A stretch of DNA of 5,091 nt from DATFWK01 sp035259345 (GCA_035259345.1 DATFWK010000102.1:1-5091); one strand, 5' to 3'; positions 1 through 5,054 are shown, counted from the first letter of the stretch. The notes: generated from the sequence alone by a model not told the origin. Numbers and translations are program-made.

Positions 1-390
1 ACATCGCCGCCGAGCGTGGCATCCACTCCGAGACGTTTCGCAAGCGTGTGCGTCAGGCGGAGGCTGATAGTGGCGCCAGGCCGGAGCTGACGTCGACTTT
101 CGAAGCGCGAGGAGCTCAAGCGGCTGCTGAAGGAGAACTACAACCTGCGCCGCGCTAACGAGATCCTCGAGTGCGCTTCGGTGTTTTCGCCAAGGAGCTC
201 GCCGAGGATCGAACGAGGTGAGCCGCTACATCGACGAGCATCGCGGTGCTTCGCCGTCGAGCCGATCTGCAAGGTCCTGGACGTGTCGGCGTCCGCCTAC
301 TACCGGCGCGCCAGCGGCGAGCGCTCCGAGCGGGTCGTCGAGGACGAGCGGCTCTTGGAGGCGATCCGGGAGGTGGACGCGGCCGGCCCA
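1..390 (+). mobile_element. IS3-family insertion sequence remnant (truncated both ends)
   Basis: Both IS3 reading frames can be recognised in order: orfA helix-turn-helix protein, then the N-terminal part of orfB, with the usual GTGA-type overlap at 218-221. The left part lies outside the window. At the right the orfB homology stops after the segment EAIREVDAA (about 386), long before the DDE catalytic domain, and unrelated sequence follows. There are three frameshifts (about 96-106, 184-188, 242-250), so the element cannot make its transposase. The right terminal inverted repeat is missing. The family call rests on remembered IS3 protein sequence and is firm; the subgroup is not determined. 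Confidence 0.85.
3..221 (+). pseudogene. IS3 orfA (HTH transposase subunit), frameshifted
   Basis: Reading from position 3 gives IAAERGIHSETFRKRVRQAE, the helix-turn-helix end of an IS3 OrfA (family usual: GIHPETLRKWVRQAE). The frame then shifts by one base around 96-106 into REELKRLLKENYNLRRANEI, the leucine-zipper and helical segment that multimerises the transposase. It shifts again at the T-run 184-187, where one base appears lost, to FAKELAEDRTR and a TGA at 219-221. Each piece is a clear match in the expected order, so this is one gene with two indels. The first part of the gene lies left of the window. OrfA normally binds the IS ends together with OrfB; this copy is inactive. Confidence 0.85.
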
Positions 391-411
391 CACCCCCAGG
401 TTGTCAAGTGA
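218..411 (+). pseudogene. IS3 orfB (transposase) N-terminal fragment, frameshifted
   Basis: GTG at 218-220 overlaps the orfA stop and gives VSRYIDEHRG, the standard start of IS3 OrfB. A missing base at about 242-250 moves the frame, which continues FAVEPICKVLDVSASAYYRR and then SGERSERVVEDERLLEAIRE up to about 386. IS3 OrfB is normally about 280-300 residues with a DDE integrase core; here only the first 55 or so residues of homology survive and no catalytic residue is present. The open frame runs on through non-homologous residues to a TGA at 409-411. In intact IS3 elements OrfB is made by programmed frameshifting from OrfA. The extra internal frameshift here is decay, because it breaks conserved sequence. 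Confidence 0.85.
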
Positions 412-445
412 ACATGGGGGGCGCGCCCCATGTTCCCTCCTTTTT
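410..445 (+). terminator. Hairpin with T-tract, likely intrinsic terminator
   Basis: The arms GAACATGGGG (410-419) and CCCCATGTTC (426-435) are perfect reverse complements around a 6-nt loop, and TTTTT follows at 441-445. This layout fits a rho-independent terminator reading rightwards. It sits immediately beyond the break in the IS3 remnant, so it probably ended a gene that was lost, or belonged to the integrated element. The 5-nt gap between stem and T-run makes it slightly atypical. It could instead be a protein-binding palindrome. Confidence 0.5.
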
Positions 446-618
446 CCGGCCGTCGCCCGAGGCTTCGAGCCCAGTCCCCGCCCGGGTCAGGTGGCAACGG
501 GGTGGCAACACAACGCCCATCGAGAGCGGCAAACGTTCAGACCGCGGGACCCTGTGATCGCCGATGGCTACCCGCATCGCGTACAACAGGCGCAAAGCAC
601 CGCGAACAGCCGCCGCTG
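412..618. other. Non-coding end of presumed integrated element
   Basis: Between the IS3 remnant and the tRNA fragment there is no reading frame with recognisable protein character. The stretch holds the hairpin (410-435) and the 9-bp direct repeats (490-509), and is otherwise featureless. Because the tRNA 3' half at 619-660 is preceded by sequence that does not match a tRNA 5' half, this stretch is read as the terminal, non-chromosomal side of an att junction. Confidence 0.4.
490..509 (+). repeat. Tandem direct repeat of GGTGGCAAC, possible integrase arm sites
   Basis: GGTGGCAAC occurs at 490-498 and again at 501-509, one helical turn apart (11 bp). Paired short direct repeats near an attachment core are typical of arm-type sites bound by the N-terminal domain of tyrosine integrases, and the tRNA-derived core lies 110 bp further on. 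The repeat itself is seen; its role as an integrase site is inference. No integrase gene is present in the window. Confidence 0.3.
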
Positions 619-660
619 CTCGTAATGATGGGGTCCGGGGTTCGAGTCCCCGCGTCGGCT
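619..660 (+). tRNA. 3' half of tRNA-Thr(CGU), attachment-site duplicate
   Basis: The segment folds exactly as positions 32-73 of a tRNA. It has a 7-nt anticodon loop CTCGTAA (619-625, anticodon CGT for threonine), 3' anticodon strand TGATG (626-630), 5-nt variable loop GGGTC (631-635), and T-arm CGGGG-TTCGAGT-CCCCG (636-652). The 3' acceptor strand CGTCGGC (653-659) and discriminator T (660) follow. The matching 5' half is absent: the bases before 619 cannot form the anticodon stem (CATCA would be needed) and no GCCGACG acceptor strand lies about 30 nt upstream. CCA is not encoded. This is not a functional tRNA but the duplicated tRNA 3' end left at the distal border of an integrated element, with native chromosome expected to the right. 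A simple recombination relic is possible but less likely. Confidence 0.75.
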
Positions 661-719
661 TCCTAAGACACCCCTCTTCGAGGGTCCCAGGCGCCTCGCC
701 ACGGGACAGGAGGGGACAG

Positions 720-947
720 CTACAGCCAACCAGGGACTGGCGTAGGCCGACGGTAGGCCCAAGCGGCCACCTCCTCGTCGCTGGCGGCCATCGCGGCGGC
801 CAGGTCGTTGTCATACGCCATCCCCATGGCTTGCGGGTAGACAATCGCCACGGCTCGAAAGCGCATTCTGTGGGCGGCGGCGGGATCGTCGACGGCGATG
901 ATCCGCTAGAGCTCAGGATCGGCCGGGCCGGGGTCGCGCTCGGTCAT
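720..947 (-). pseudogene. Small hypothetical reading frame interrupted by an in-frame TAG
   Basis: Starting at the ATG 947-945, the frame gives MTERDPGPADPEL, then TAG at 908-906, then continues RIIAVDDPAAAHRMRFRAVA, IVYPQAMGMAYDNDLAAAMA and ASDEEVAAWAYRRPTPVPGW to a TAG at 722-720 (75 residues if the first stop is ignored). Composition on both sides of the internal stop looks like real protein, with acidic and aromatic residues placed sensibly, so one nonsense mutation (for example CAG to TAG) in a small gene is the simplest reading. A shorter 48-residue product could start at the ATG 866-864. No family is recognised and there is no signal peptide or membrane segment. The ribosome binding site (GAGACGAG-like) is weak. 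It may be only a chance frame. Confidence 0.4.
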
Positions 948-1027
948 CGGGTCTCGTCTCGGTGGCGCCACGATGAGCCTTTTCGCCCGGGAGAGCGGGC
1001 AGCGCGGACAGCACCACCATTGCCCCC

Positions 1028-1065
1028 ACTCAGCCGGCGGACGCGATCCCGTAGGGCAATCGCGC
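1028..1065. repeat. 38-bp hairpin-forming repeat, copy 1
   Basis: It matches 2759-2796 at 37 of 38 bases (the only difference is A at 1053 versus G at 2784), in the same orientation and 1731 bp apart. Inside it CGCGAT and ATCGCG flank CCC-GTA-GGG, so it can fold as a stem with a 2-nt bulge (CA). In the minus-strand direction it ends with the codons for GIASAG and a TGA stop. It may be a small dispersed repeat or a recombination site, or the shared tail of two related genes; the sequence alone does not decide. Confidence 0.8.
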
Positions 1066-1257
1066 CGACACCGGGGGCGGGAGGGGGTCACCGGCCGGAC
1101 TCGAGCGACGCGGCGGCCCGCATCGAGGGGCCCCTCGCCTGTCGACCTTGAAGTTGAGCGCATCCAGCGCGGCGCGGATGGCGCGCATCGCGATCTCGAC
1201 CGGCCGGCCGCGCACCAGGACGCACGCAAGCGCCTCGATCCGCGCGACTGCACGCAT
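1030..1257 (-). pseudogene. Unidentified short reading frame, possible gene fragment
   Basis: From ATG 1257-1255 the frame gives MRAVARIEALACVLVRGRPV then EIAMRAIRAALDALNFKVDR, which looks like genuine amphipathic-helix protein with G/C-ending codons. After that it becomes Pro/Arg-rich (GAPRCGPPRRSSPAGDPLPP) and unprotein-like, and ends inside the 38-bp repeat with LPYGIASAG and TGA (1032-1030). The frame also stays open upstream of the ATG to near 1345, so the true start is uncertain. I read it as a fragment of an unknown gene running into the repeat. No family is recognised and the frame could be random in such GC-rich DNA. Confidence 0.25.
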
Positions 1258-1370
1258 GGAGGCGTCGGAGGCCCATCCCGCTCGCGCCAGCCGCCCTTCG
1301 CCCGCGAGGTCGCTTCGCTGCGCAACCGCCGGCGCAGGAGGGCCGGCGCCTGAGCGTCCGTGCTGGAACG

Positions 1371-2525
1371 CTAGCGAGCCAGCGCCGCGCAGACGGCCAG
1401 CTCCTCAGTGCGCCGAACCTTCCGGTAGACCGTCGGCGCGTTACCCGGCGTGAGCTGTGCGGTAATCGAGAGCGTCGCCGACCGGCTCCCGTCCCGGCTG
1501 GCCGCAGCGAACTGCGTATACCCGAGCGTGTTGCCCGTGTGCCCGTAGACCACGCCGCAAGACGTGCTGTAGCGGAACAGCGCGAGCCCGGCGGCGTTCG
1601 CGCCCGGCCCCGTCGGCTCGGAGCCGCCCGGGACGAACCGGCGCTGCTGCGCGCGGACGGCCGGGCCGAACAGCCGGCCGCCCAGGTAGCCGCGAAAGAA
1701 CCGGTTGAGGTCGGCGGGCGTGGAGACGATCCCGCCGGAGGCCCAGGGCCAGTCGCCGGCGAGCAGCGTGCTCACGTCCTCCGGGGCCCTCGGCTGATCG
1801 GGGGCGTACCCGTGCATGAACGGCCGGGGGAGGCCGGGCCCTCGCGGCAGGCTGGTCCGGTTCAGGCCGAGCGGCGCGAGCACCAGCGCCCTGAGCTCGC
1901 GCTCGTAGGAGCGGCCGGTCGCCGCCTGGACCATCAGGCCGACGGCCACGTTGTCCGAGTTCGAGTACCTGTACTCCGAGCCCGGCGGGAAGCGGAGTGG
2001 CTCGTCCTCGACGAAGGCGAGCAGCCGCCGCGGCGGCGGCGCCTTCCCCGGGGACGCGTTGATCGCCTTCTGGGCCTCCGGCGAGTCGAGGAACTCGGGG
2101 AGCCCGCTCGTGTGGTTGAGGAGTTCGCGCAGCGTCACCGCGTGCCAGGCCGTCGGGAGGTCCGGCAGGCGCTGGCCGATCGTCTGATCGAGGCCGAGGA
2201 CACCCCGTTGCACAAGCGCGAGCGCCGCCCCGCCACTGAACGCCTTCGCGACGCTGGCGATCTTCATGTGGTCGTTCGCCCGCGGCGGGCCGGCCGCCCC
2301 GCGGCGCGCGGCGCCGGCGGCGTGGACGGCCACCTCTCCGCCGCGCTGGACGATCGAGATCGCACCGGAGGGTCCGCCCCTCGTCCTGACGAGGGCCTGG
2401 AGCGCCCGGTCGAGCGCGGCGTCCGCGTCGCCGGCGGTTGGCGAGCGAGCGGCGACGGCCGGCTCGACGGCCGCGATGACGAGGACGAGAGCGAGAGCGG
2501 AGACCGTCCCGCGCAGCCCGGACAC
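1371..2525 (-). CDS. Exported beta-lactamase-fold serine hydrolase (DD-peptidase/class C-like, PF00144 type)
   Basis: The 384-residue protein has the three signatures of the class C beta-lactamase / D-Ala-D-Ala carboxypeptidase / family VIII esterase group. These are S91-V-A-K94 (SxxK nucleophile and general base), Y187-S-N189 (YxN), and H329-T-G331 replacing KTG as usual in this family. LLNHTSGLP (135-143) and WASGGIVST (261-269) are further family hallmarks. Residues 1-26 form a signal peptide (Arg, hydrophobic core, AVAA cleavage region), so it acts outside the membrane, on peptidoglycan peptides, beta-lactams or esters; the substrate cannot be told. C323 and C379 could form a disulfide. 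I chose GTG 2525-2523 because the signal peptide begins there and GAGAGG lies 9 nt upstream. The frame is open 140 codons further upstream, but that part belongs to the MDR fragment, the repeat and junk. The serine hydrolase itself looks intact. Confidence 0.88.
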   Translation of the reverse strand: MSGLRGTVSALALVLVIAAVEPAVAARSPTAGDADAALDRALQALVRTRGGPSGAISIVQRGGEVAVHAAGAARRGAAGPPRANDHMKIASVAKAFSGGAALALVQRGVLGLDQTIGQRLPDLPTAWHAVTLRELLNHTSGLPEFLDSPEAQKAINASPGKAPPPRRLLAFVEDEPLRFPPGSEYRYSNSDNVAVGLMVQAATGRSYERELRALVLAPLGLNRTSLPRGPGLPRPFMHGYAPDQPRAPEDVSTLLAGDWPWASGGIVSTPADLNRFFRGYLGGRLFGPAVRAQQRRFVPGGSEPTGPGANAAGLALFRYSTSCGVVYGHTGNTLGYTQFAAASRDGSRSATLSITAQLTPGNAPTVYRKVRRTEELAVCAALAR

Positions 2526-2758
2526 GCGGGCTACCCTCTCACGGCCCCCCGGCGGCGTGAAGGGCGGTACGACGCGGTGCTCGGCGACGCCGACCTCGTC
2601 CTCCCGCGCGCCGTGCGGTGGAGGAGGCGATGCACGAGGTGGTCGTCGTCGGCTTCTCGCACCGCGCCGATGGGCATCGGCCACCTGGCCCGCCAAGCGC
2701 ACCGCGAGGTGGAGCAGCCGTGGCTCTCGATCCCGGGCCCCGCAGCGCGCACGCGATG
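2526..2758. other. Undefined spacer upstream of the serine hydrolase
   Basis: Frames are open on both strands because of the high GC content, but none matches a family I recognise, and no frame has its own convincing start. The segment must carry the promoter of the serine hydrolase unless that gene is read from the hydrolase upstream. I see no clear -35/-10 pair. It may hold the remains of a further gene between the repeat and the serine hydrolase. Confidence 0.35.
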
Positions 2759-2796
2759 ACTCAGCCGGCGGACGCGATCCCGTGGGGCAATCGCGC
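2759..2796. repeat. 38-bp hairpin-forming repeat, copy 2
   Basis: This is the second copy of the element at 1028-1065, with 37 of 38 identical bases and the same orientation. The flanks differ on both sides, so the unit has sharp borders. The stem is CGCGAT-CCC-GTG-GGG-CA-ATCGCG. It lies about 9 bp beyond the point where homology of the MDR oxidoreductase fragment ends, so insertion or recombination at this repeat may be what truncated that gene. Confidence 0.8.
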
Positions 2797-2804
2797 GACG
2801 CTCG

Positions 2805-2994
2805 GGGACGGACGACGCGCGGGAACTGCATCCCGAGACCGAACCGGTCGTTGCGCTTCTTCGGGCCGCCCGGATTGATGCCGCAGAAGCGCAGCCTCAC
2901 CCGGACCTCTCCGGGACCGGGCTCCGGCGCGGGCAGGTCGCCCACCGCAGCACCTCCGAAGCCGGGCCCTGCAGGTGTACGAAGCGACTTGCAT
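2805..2994 (-). pseudogene. MDR quinone oxidoreductase (zinc-type dehydrogenase family), N-terminal fragment
   Basis: In the frame from about 2951 the sequence reads AVGDLPAPEPGPGEVRVRLR, FCGINPGGPKKRNDRFGLGM, QFPRVV. This is the N-terminal GroES-like part of NADPH:quinone reductases of the medium-chain dehydrogenase superfamily (family usual: PEPGPGEVRVRV..GVNP.D.K.R....FPRVVPH.DGAG). The match stops after FPRVV, just before the conserved HxDGAG segment, where the 38-bp repeat begins. Upstream, the expected residues are split over two other frames: MQVASYT from ATG 2994-2992, then GPASEVL, then AVGDLP. So there are two frameshifts as well as a lost C-terminal nine-tenths. The ATG shares one base with the TGA of the upstream hydrolase, a layout of translational coupling, so this was once the second gene of that operon. 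Not functional. Confidence 0.75.
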
Positions 2995-3698
2995 CAGGCA
3001 CAGGCACGGACTGCGGTCATGACGACCGCTGCGACCTCCTTGGGGTGGGAGATCATGACGACGTGCGACGCCCCTTCGACCTCTGTCACCGTCGCGCCCA
3101 TGCGGTCGTAGCTGAAGCGGTGGACGCCGGGGTCGATGCACCGGTCGGCGGTCGGAAGCACCGCCCAGACCGGGCGGCTGCGCCATGCCGGCGTCGGCGC
3201 CGCCTCGGTGAGCGCAACGCCGGCGAGGGGGCGCTGGCTGATCGCGTAGAACGCGGCGTCAGCGGCCGGGAGGTCGGCGCAGAACGATTCGTGAAAGCCC
3301 TGAAGAGAGAGCGTGAACTCGCTGCCGCCTCCGGGCAACTTGTGCTCGACGATGTACGGGATGATTCCCGGAGGGGGGAACTTGGACTGGAGGTCGGTCA
3401 GGTTCTCGCCCTCGTCCGGAGCGAAGCCGGAGACGTAGACGAGGCCCACGACGTTGTCTGCCGTGCCGGCCGCCGTGATGACCGAACCACCGTAGGAATG
3501 ACCGACCAGCAGGACGGGCCCGTCGATCTCACCGACCACGGCCTTGGTGTAGTCACCGTCGCCGCCGGTGAGGCCGCGCAGCGGGTTCGGTGGAGCGAGG
3601 ATCGTCAGGTCTTCGCGGAGCAGCTCGTCATAGAGACCGCGAAAGCCGGACGCGTCAGCGAACGCGCCGTGGACGAGAACGACGGTGGGAAGAGCCAT
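2994..3698 (-). CDS. Alpha/beta hydrolase fold protein (Abhydrolase_6 type)
   Basis: The 234-residue protein has the full small alpha/beta-hydrolase layout. VVLVHGAFADASGF (6-19) carries the HG oxyanion loop, GHSYGGS (66-72) the nucleophile elbow with Ser68, PTADRCI (182-188) the likely acid Asp185, and GASHVVMISHP (209-219) the catalytic His212. Length and motif spacing match short esterases of the methylesterase / salicylate-esterase-like group; no signal peptide, so cytoplasmic. Small esters are likely substrates, but the exact one is unknown. ATG 3698-3696 was chosen because MALPTVVLVHGA is a standard family start and GAGAGG lies about 9 nt upstream. The stop overlaps the start of the broken oxidoreductase by one base (TGATG), so the two probably formed an operon. 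This gene itself is intact. Confidence 0.9.
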   Translation of the reverse strand: MALPTVVLVHGAFADASGFRGLYDELLREDLTILAPPNPLRGLTGGDGDYTKAVVGEIDGPVLLVGHSYGGSVITAAGTADNVVGLVYVSGFAPDEGENLTDLQSKFPPPGIIPYIVEHKLPGGGSEFTLSLQGFHESFCADLPAADAAFYAISQRPLAGVALTEAAPTPAWRSRPVWAVLPTADRCIDPGVHRFSYDRMGATVTEVEGASHVVMISHPKEVAAVVMTAVRACA

Positions 3699-3932
3699 TG
3701 CAAAGCACCTCTCGCTATGGGTTATCGGGGCGCGGTGCGCGGCGATCGCCTGCGAGGCGGGCGCCGATCGCGGCGACGATATCCGTGCACGGCCGAGCCC
3801 GTCGAGGATGCCTCGCGCGTCGGCGGCGACCGGTGCGGCCGCGTTCAGGAAACGCTCACCGAGATCTCATGCGTCCCCGCGTACAACGGCTCGAAGGGGT
3901 GCAACTGGTACCCCACGGCAACGGGGGGACGA
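3699..3932. promoter_or_regulatory. Divergent intergenic region with possible ECF-type promoter
   Basis: This 234-bp stretch separates the minus-strand hydrolase from the plus-strand secreted protein and has no supported gene. GGAAAC (3848-3853) followed after 18 nt by CGTC (3872-3875) resembles an extracytoplasmic-function sigma promoter pointing rightwards, which would suit an envelope-stress-controlled secreted protein. The match is short and the spacing slightly long, so this is only a suggestion. Immediately before the hydrolase, on the minus strand, GAGAGG (about 3708-3713) serves as its ribosome binding site. No clear promoter for that gene stands out. Confidence 0.2.
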
Positions 3933-4166
3933 ATGAACTCCATCAAGCGGGCGCTGAGCATCACCGCCGCGTTGATGCTCGTGGCCGGCGGCCTGAGCGG
4001 CGCCGCTCTCGGCAAGACGACCAAGACGCACAAGGCGACCACGCATCACAAGGCGGGTGCTGCCTGCTCGACGAGCCAGGTCGGCAAGAAGTCGACGACA
4101 TCGACCGGCAAGAAGCTCACGTGCGAGCTGAAGGGCACGACCTACCGCTGGACCCTGACGAAGTAG
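3933..4166 (+). CDS. Small secreted Lys/Thr-rich two-cysteine protein
   Basis: The 77-residue product has a clear signal peptide: MNSIKR, then the hydrophobic stretch ALSITAALMLVAGGLSGAAL, with cleavage likely near residue 27. The mature part of about 50 residues begins with a basic Lys/Thr/His linker (KTTKTHKATTHHK) and ends in a small module with two cysteines (C45 and C64), Gly-Lys turns and a closing YRWTLTK. The pattern C...G.K....GKKL.C...G..YRW resembles short extracellular domains common in Actinomycetota, where the cysteines probably form a disulfide; that comparison is from memory. Its target is unknown; cell-wall or polyanion binding is possible given the high charge. ATG 3933 is supported by a GGGGGG purine run 4 nt upstream and by the signal peptide. 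The frame is open far upstream only because it runs antisense through the hydrolase gene. Confidence 0.75.
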   Translation: MNSIKRALSITAALMLVAGGLSGAALGKTTKTHKATTHHKAGAACSTSQVGKKSTTSTGKKLTCELKGTTYRWTLTK

Positions 4167-4174
4167 GCCGGGGT

Positions 4175-4201
4175 CCCGCTGCCCGGCGCGCCGGCAGCGG
4201 G
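4175..4201 (+). terminator. Strong GC hairpin after the secreted protein
   Basis: CCCGCTGCC (4175-4183) and GGCAGCGGG (4193-4201) are perfect reverse complements with a 9-nt loop that can pair further. The stem begins 8 nt after the stop codon at 4164-4166. There is no T-tract, as is common for terminators in high-GC actinobacteria. It likely separates the secreted protein from the methyltransferase transcript. Confidence 0.6.
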
Positions 4202-4236
4202 CCGGCCGCCGGGCCGCCCGGGCGGATGACCGGGCG

Positions 4237-4242
4237 TAGGCT
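4237..4242 (+). promoter_or_regulatory. TANNNT-type -10 element, suggesting a leaderless methyltransferase mRNA
   Basis: TAGGCT ends 6 nt before the ATG at 4249, and no purine-rich ribosome binding site lies in the usual window. In actinobacteria a TANNNT hexamer at this distance commonly marks transcription starting at the ATG itself. I find no good -35 box. The call rests on one hexamer and the missing Shine-Dalgarno sequence. Confidence 0.35.
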
Positions 4243-4248
4243 TGCGCG

Positions 4249-4941
4249 ATGGCGGAGGAGCACCGCGTCGCCGGTCACCTCGGGGTGGCGGCCGAGGAGT
4301 ACGACGCGGCGATCCGCACGTTCATTCCAGGCTACGGGCGCATGATCGACACCATCGTCGGATGGCTCGACGGGCATGTGCCTGCCGGCGGCCTGGTGGT
4401 CGACCTCGGGGCGGGCACCGGGGCGCTGTCGGCCGCGATCCTCGACGCCCTCCCCGACGTGCGCGTGGAGCTCGTCGACATCGACCCCGAGATGCTCGAG
4501 GTCGCCGCCGCCAGGTGCGCCCGTCACGCCGGACGCCTCACGCTGCGTCGCGCACGATTCGAGGAGGCCCTGCCGTCCTGTCACGCCGTGGTCGGCTCGC
4601 TCGCGCTTCACCACGTCACCGCCCTCGCCGACAAGGCCGACCTCTACCGGGCGATTCACGCGGCGCTCGAGCCCGGTGGCCTGGTCGTGATCGGCGACAT
4701 GCTCATCCACCCGGAGGGCCCCGAGCGCAGGCGCCTGTTCGAGAGCTGGTACGAGCACATGGGGCAGCACGGCATCACCGCGGCGGAGGCGGACGCCCAC
4801 TTCGCGCAGTGGGCGGCGGAGGACCACTACGTCCCGCTGCCGGACGAGCTCGGGCTCATGGCCGCGGCCGGGTTCCGCCGGCCGGAGTGCTTCTGGCGGG
4901 ACGCGGGCCTGACGGTGTACGGCGGGTTCAAGGACGCCTGA
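4249..4941 (+). CDS. Class I SAM-dependent methyltransferase
   Basis: The 230-residue protein carries the Rossmann-fold methyltransferase motifs in order. Motif I is VVDLGAGTGALS (50-61), which binds SAM. VELVDIDPEML (73-83) follows, with acidic Asp77/Asp79 contacting the ribose; then SLALHHVTALADK (117-129), the LHH segment after motif II; then LEPGGLVVIGD (140-150), motif III. Length and the LHHV and LxPGGL motifs fit the Methyltransf_11/12/25 group, including small-molecule and CmoA-like enzymes. The C-terminal part (GITAAEADAHF...GLMAAAGFRRPECFW) is the usual substrate-side cap. The methyl acceptor cannot be inferred. No signal peptide, so cytoplasmic. ATG 4249 gives a natural start (MAEEHRVAGHLGVAAEEYDA) and probably a leaderless message. 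It is transcribed alone, since a hairpin lies upstream and the next gene has its own signals. Confidence 0.9.
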   Translation: MAEEHRVAGHLGVAAEEYDAAIRTFIPGYGRMIDTIVGWLDGHVPAGGLVVDLGAGTGALSAAILDALPDVRVELVDIDPEMLEVAAARCARHAGRLTLRRARFEEALPSCHAVVGSLALHHVTALADKADLYRAIHAALEPGGLVVIGDMLIHPEGPERRRLFESWYEHMGQHGITAAEADAHFAQWAAEDHYVPLPDELGLMAAAGFRRPECFWRDAGLTVYGGFKDA

Positions 4942-5026
4942 ACTTCCCCGCTCGTAGCGAGAAGCTCGTCGTTTGGGGGGCATCGGAACTGCACGGGCGA
5001 GGGTGATGGCCGTGGCCTGCCCCGGC

Positions 5027-5032
5027 TAGCGT
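5027..5032 (+). promoter_or_regulatory. Possible -10 element for the right-edge gene
   Basis: TAGCGT fits the TANNNT actinobacterial -10 pattern and lies 42-47 nt upstream of the ATG at 5074, leaving a short 5' leader that contains the inverted repeat at 5038-5054. No convincing -35 hexamer is visible. Confidence 0.35.
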
Positions 5033-5037
5033 CCAGG

Positions 5038-5054
5038 GTCGGAAGGATTCCGAC
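5038..5054 (+). promoter_or_regulatory. Perfect 17-nt inverted repeat, operator or leader hairpin
   Basis: GTCGGAA (5038-5044), GGA, TTCCGAC (5048-5054) is a perfect 7-bp inverted repeat. It extends to 9 bp in RNA through a G-U and a G-C pair (5036-5056). It lies just after the -10-like element and 10 nt before the ribosome binding site. It could be a repressor operator overlapping the transcription start or an RNA hairpin in the leader. The sequence does not distinguish these. Confidence 0.5.

Larger units (their letters stand above)
948..1370. other. Gene-poor stretch with repeat copy and unidentified frame
   Basis: There is no confidently coding gene here. The stretch contains the first copy of the 38-bp repeat (1028-1065), a 14-bp perfect palindrome CGAGGGGCCCCTCG (1124-1137), a short GC hairpin (985-1000) and a weak minus-strand frame (1257-1030). 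The palindromes have no T-tracts. The region lies downstream of the serine hydrolase on the minus strand and may contain debris of one or more genes. Confidence 0.4.

Noticed and set aside
218..625. Plus-strand open frame of 135 codons through the IS3 break and the tRNA scar
   Set aside because: Only its first ten residues match orfB; the rest is out of frame with the orfB homology or non-coding.
672..684. Hairpin CCCTC-TTC-GAGGG as a tRNA terminator
   Set aside because: It has only a 5-bp stem and no T-tract. It could be a leftover of the original tRNA terminator but cannot be supported.
1124..1137. 14-bp palindrome CGAGGGGCCCCTCG as an operator or terminator
   Set aside because: There is no T-tract and no promoter or clear gene end beside it; such GC palindromes are expected by chance in this base composition.
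1539..2759. Long plus-strand open frame (406 codons)
   Set aside because: It lies antisense over the serine hydrolase, is dominated by Arg/Ala/Gly and has no recognisable domain; an artefact of GC-rich codon structure.
3045..3932. N-terminal 296 codons of a long plus-strand frame ending in the secreted protein
   Set aside because: This part is antisense to the alpha/beta hydrolase and then intergenic. The signal peptide and purine run place the true start at 3933.
4117..4983. Minus-strand open frame of 288 codons
   Set aside because: It is antisense to the methyltransferase, whose motifs are complete on the plus strand.
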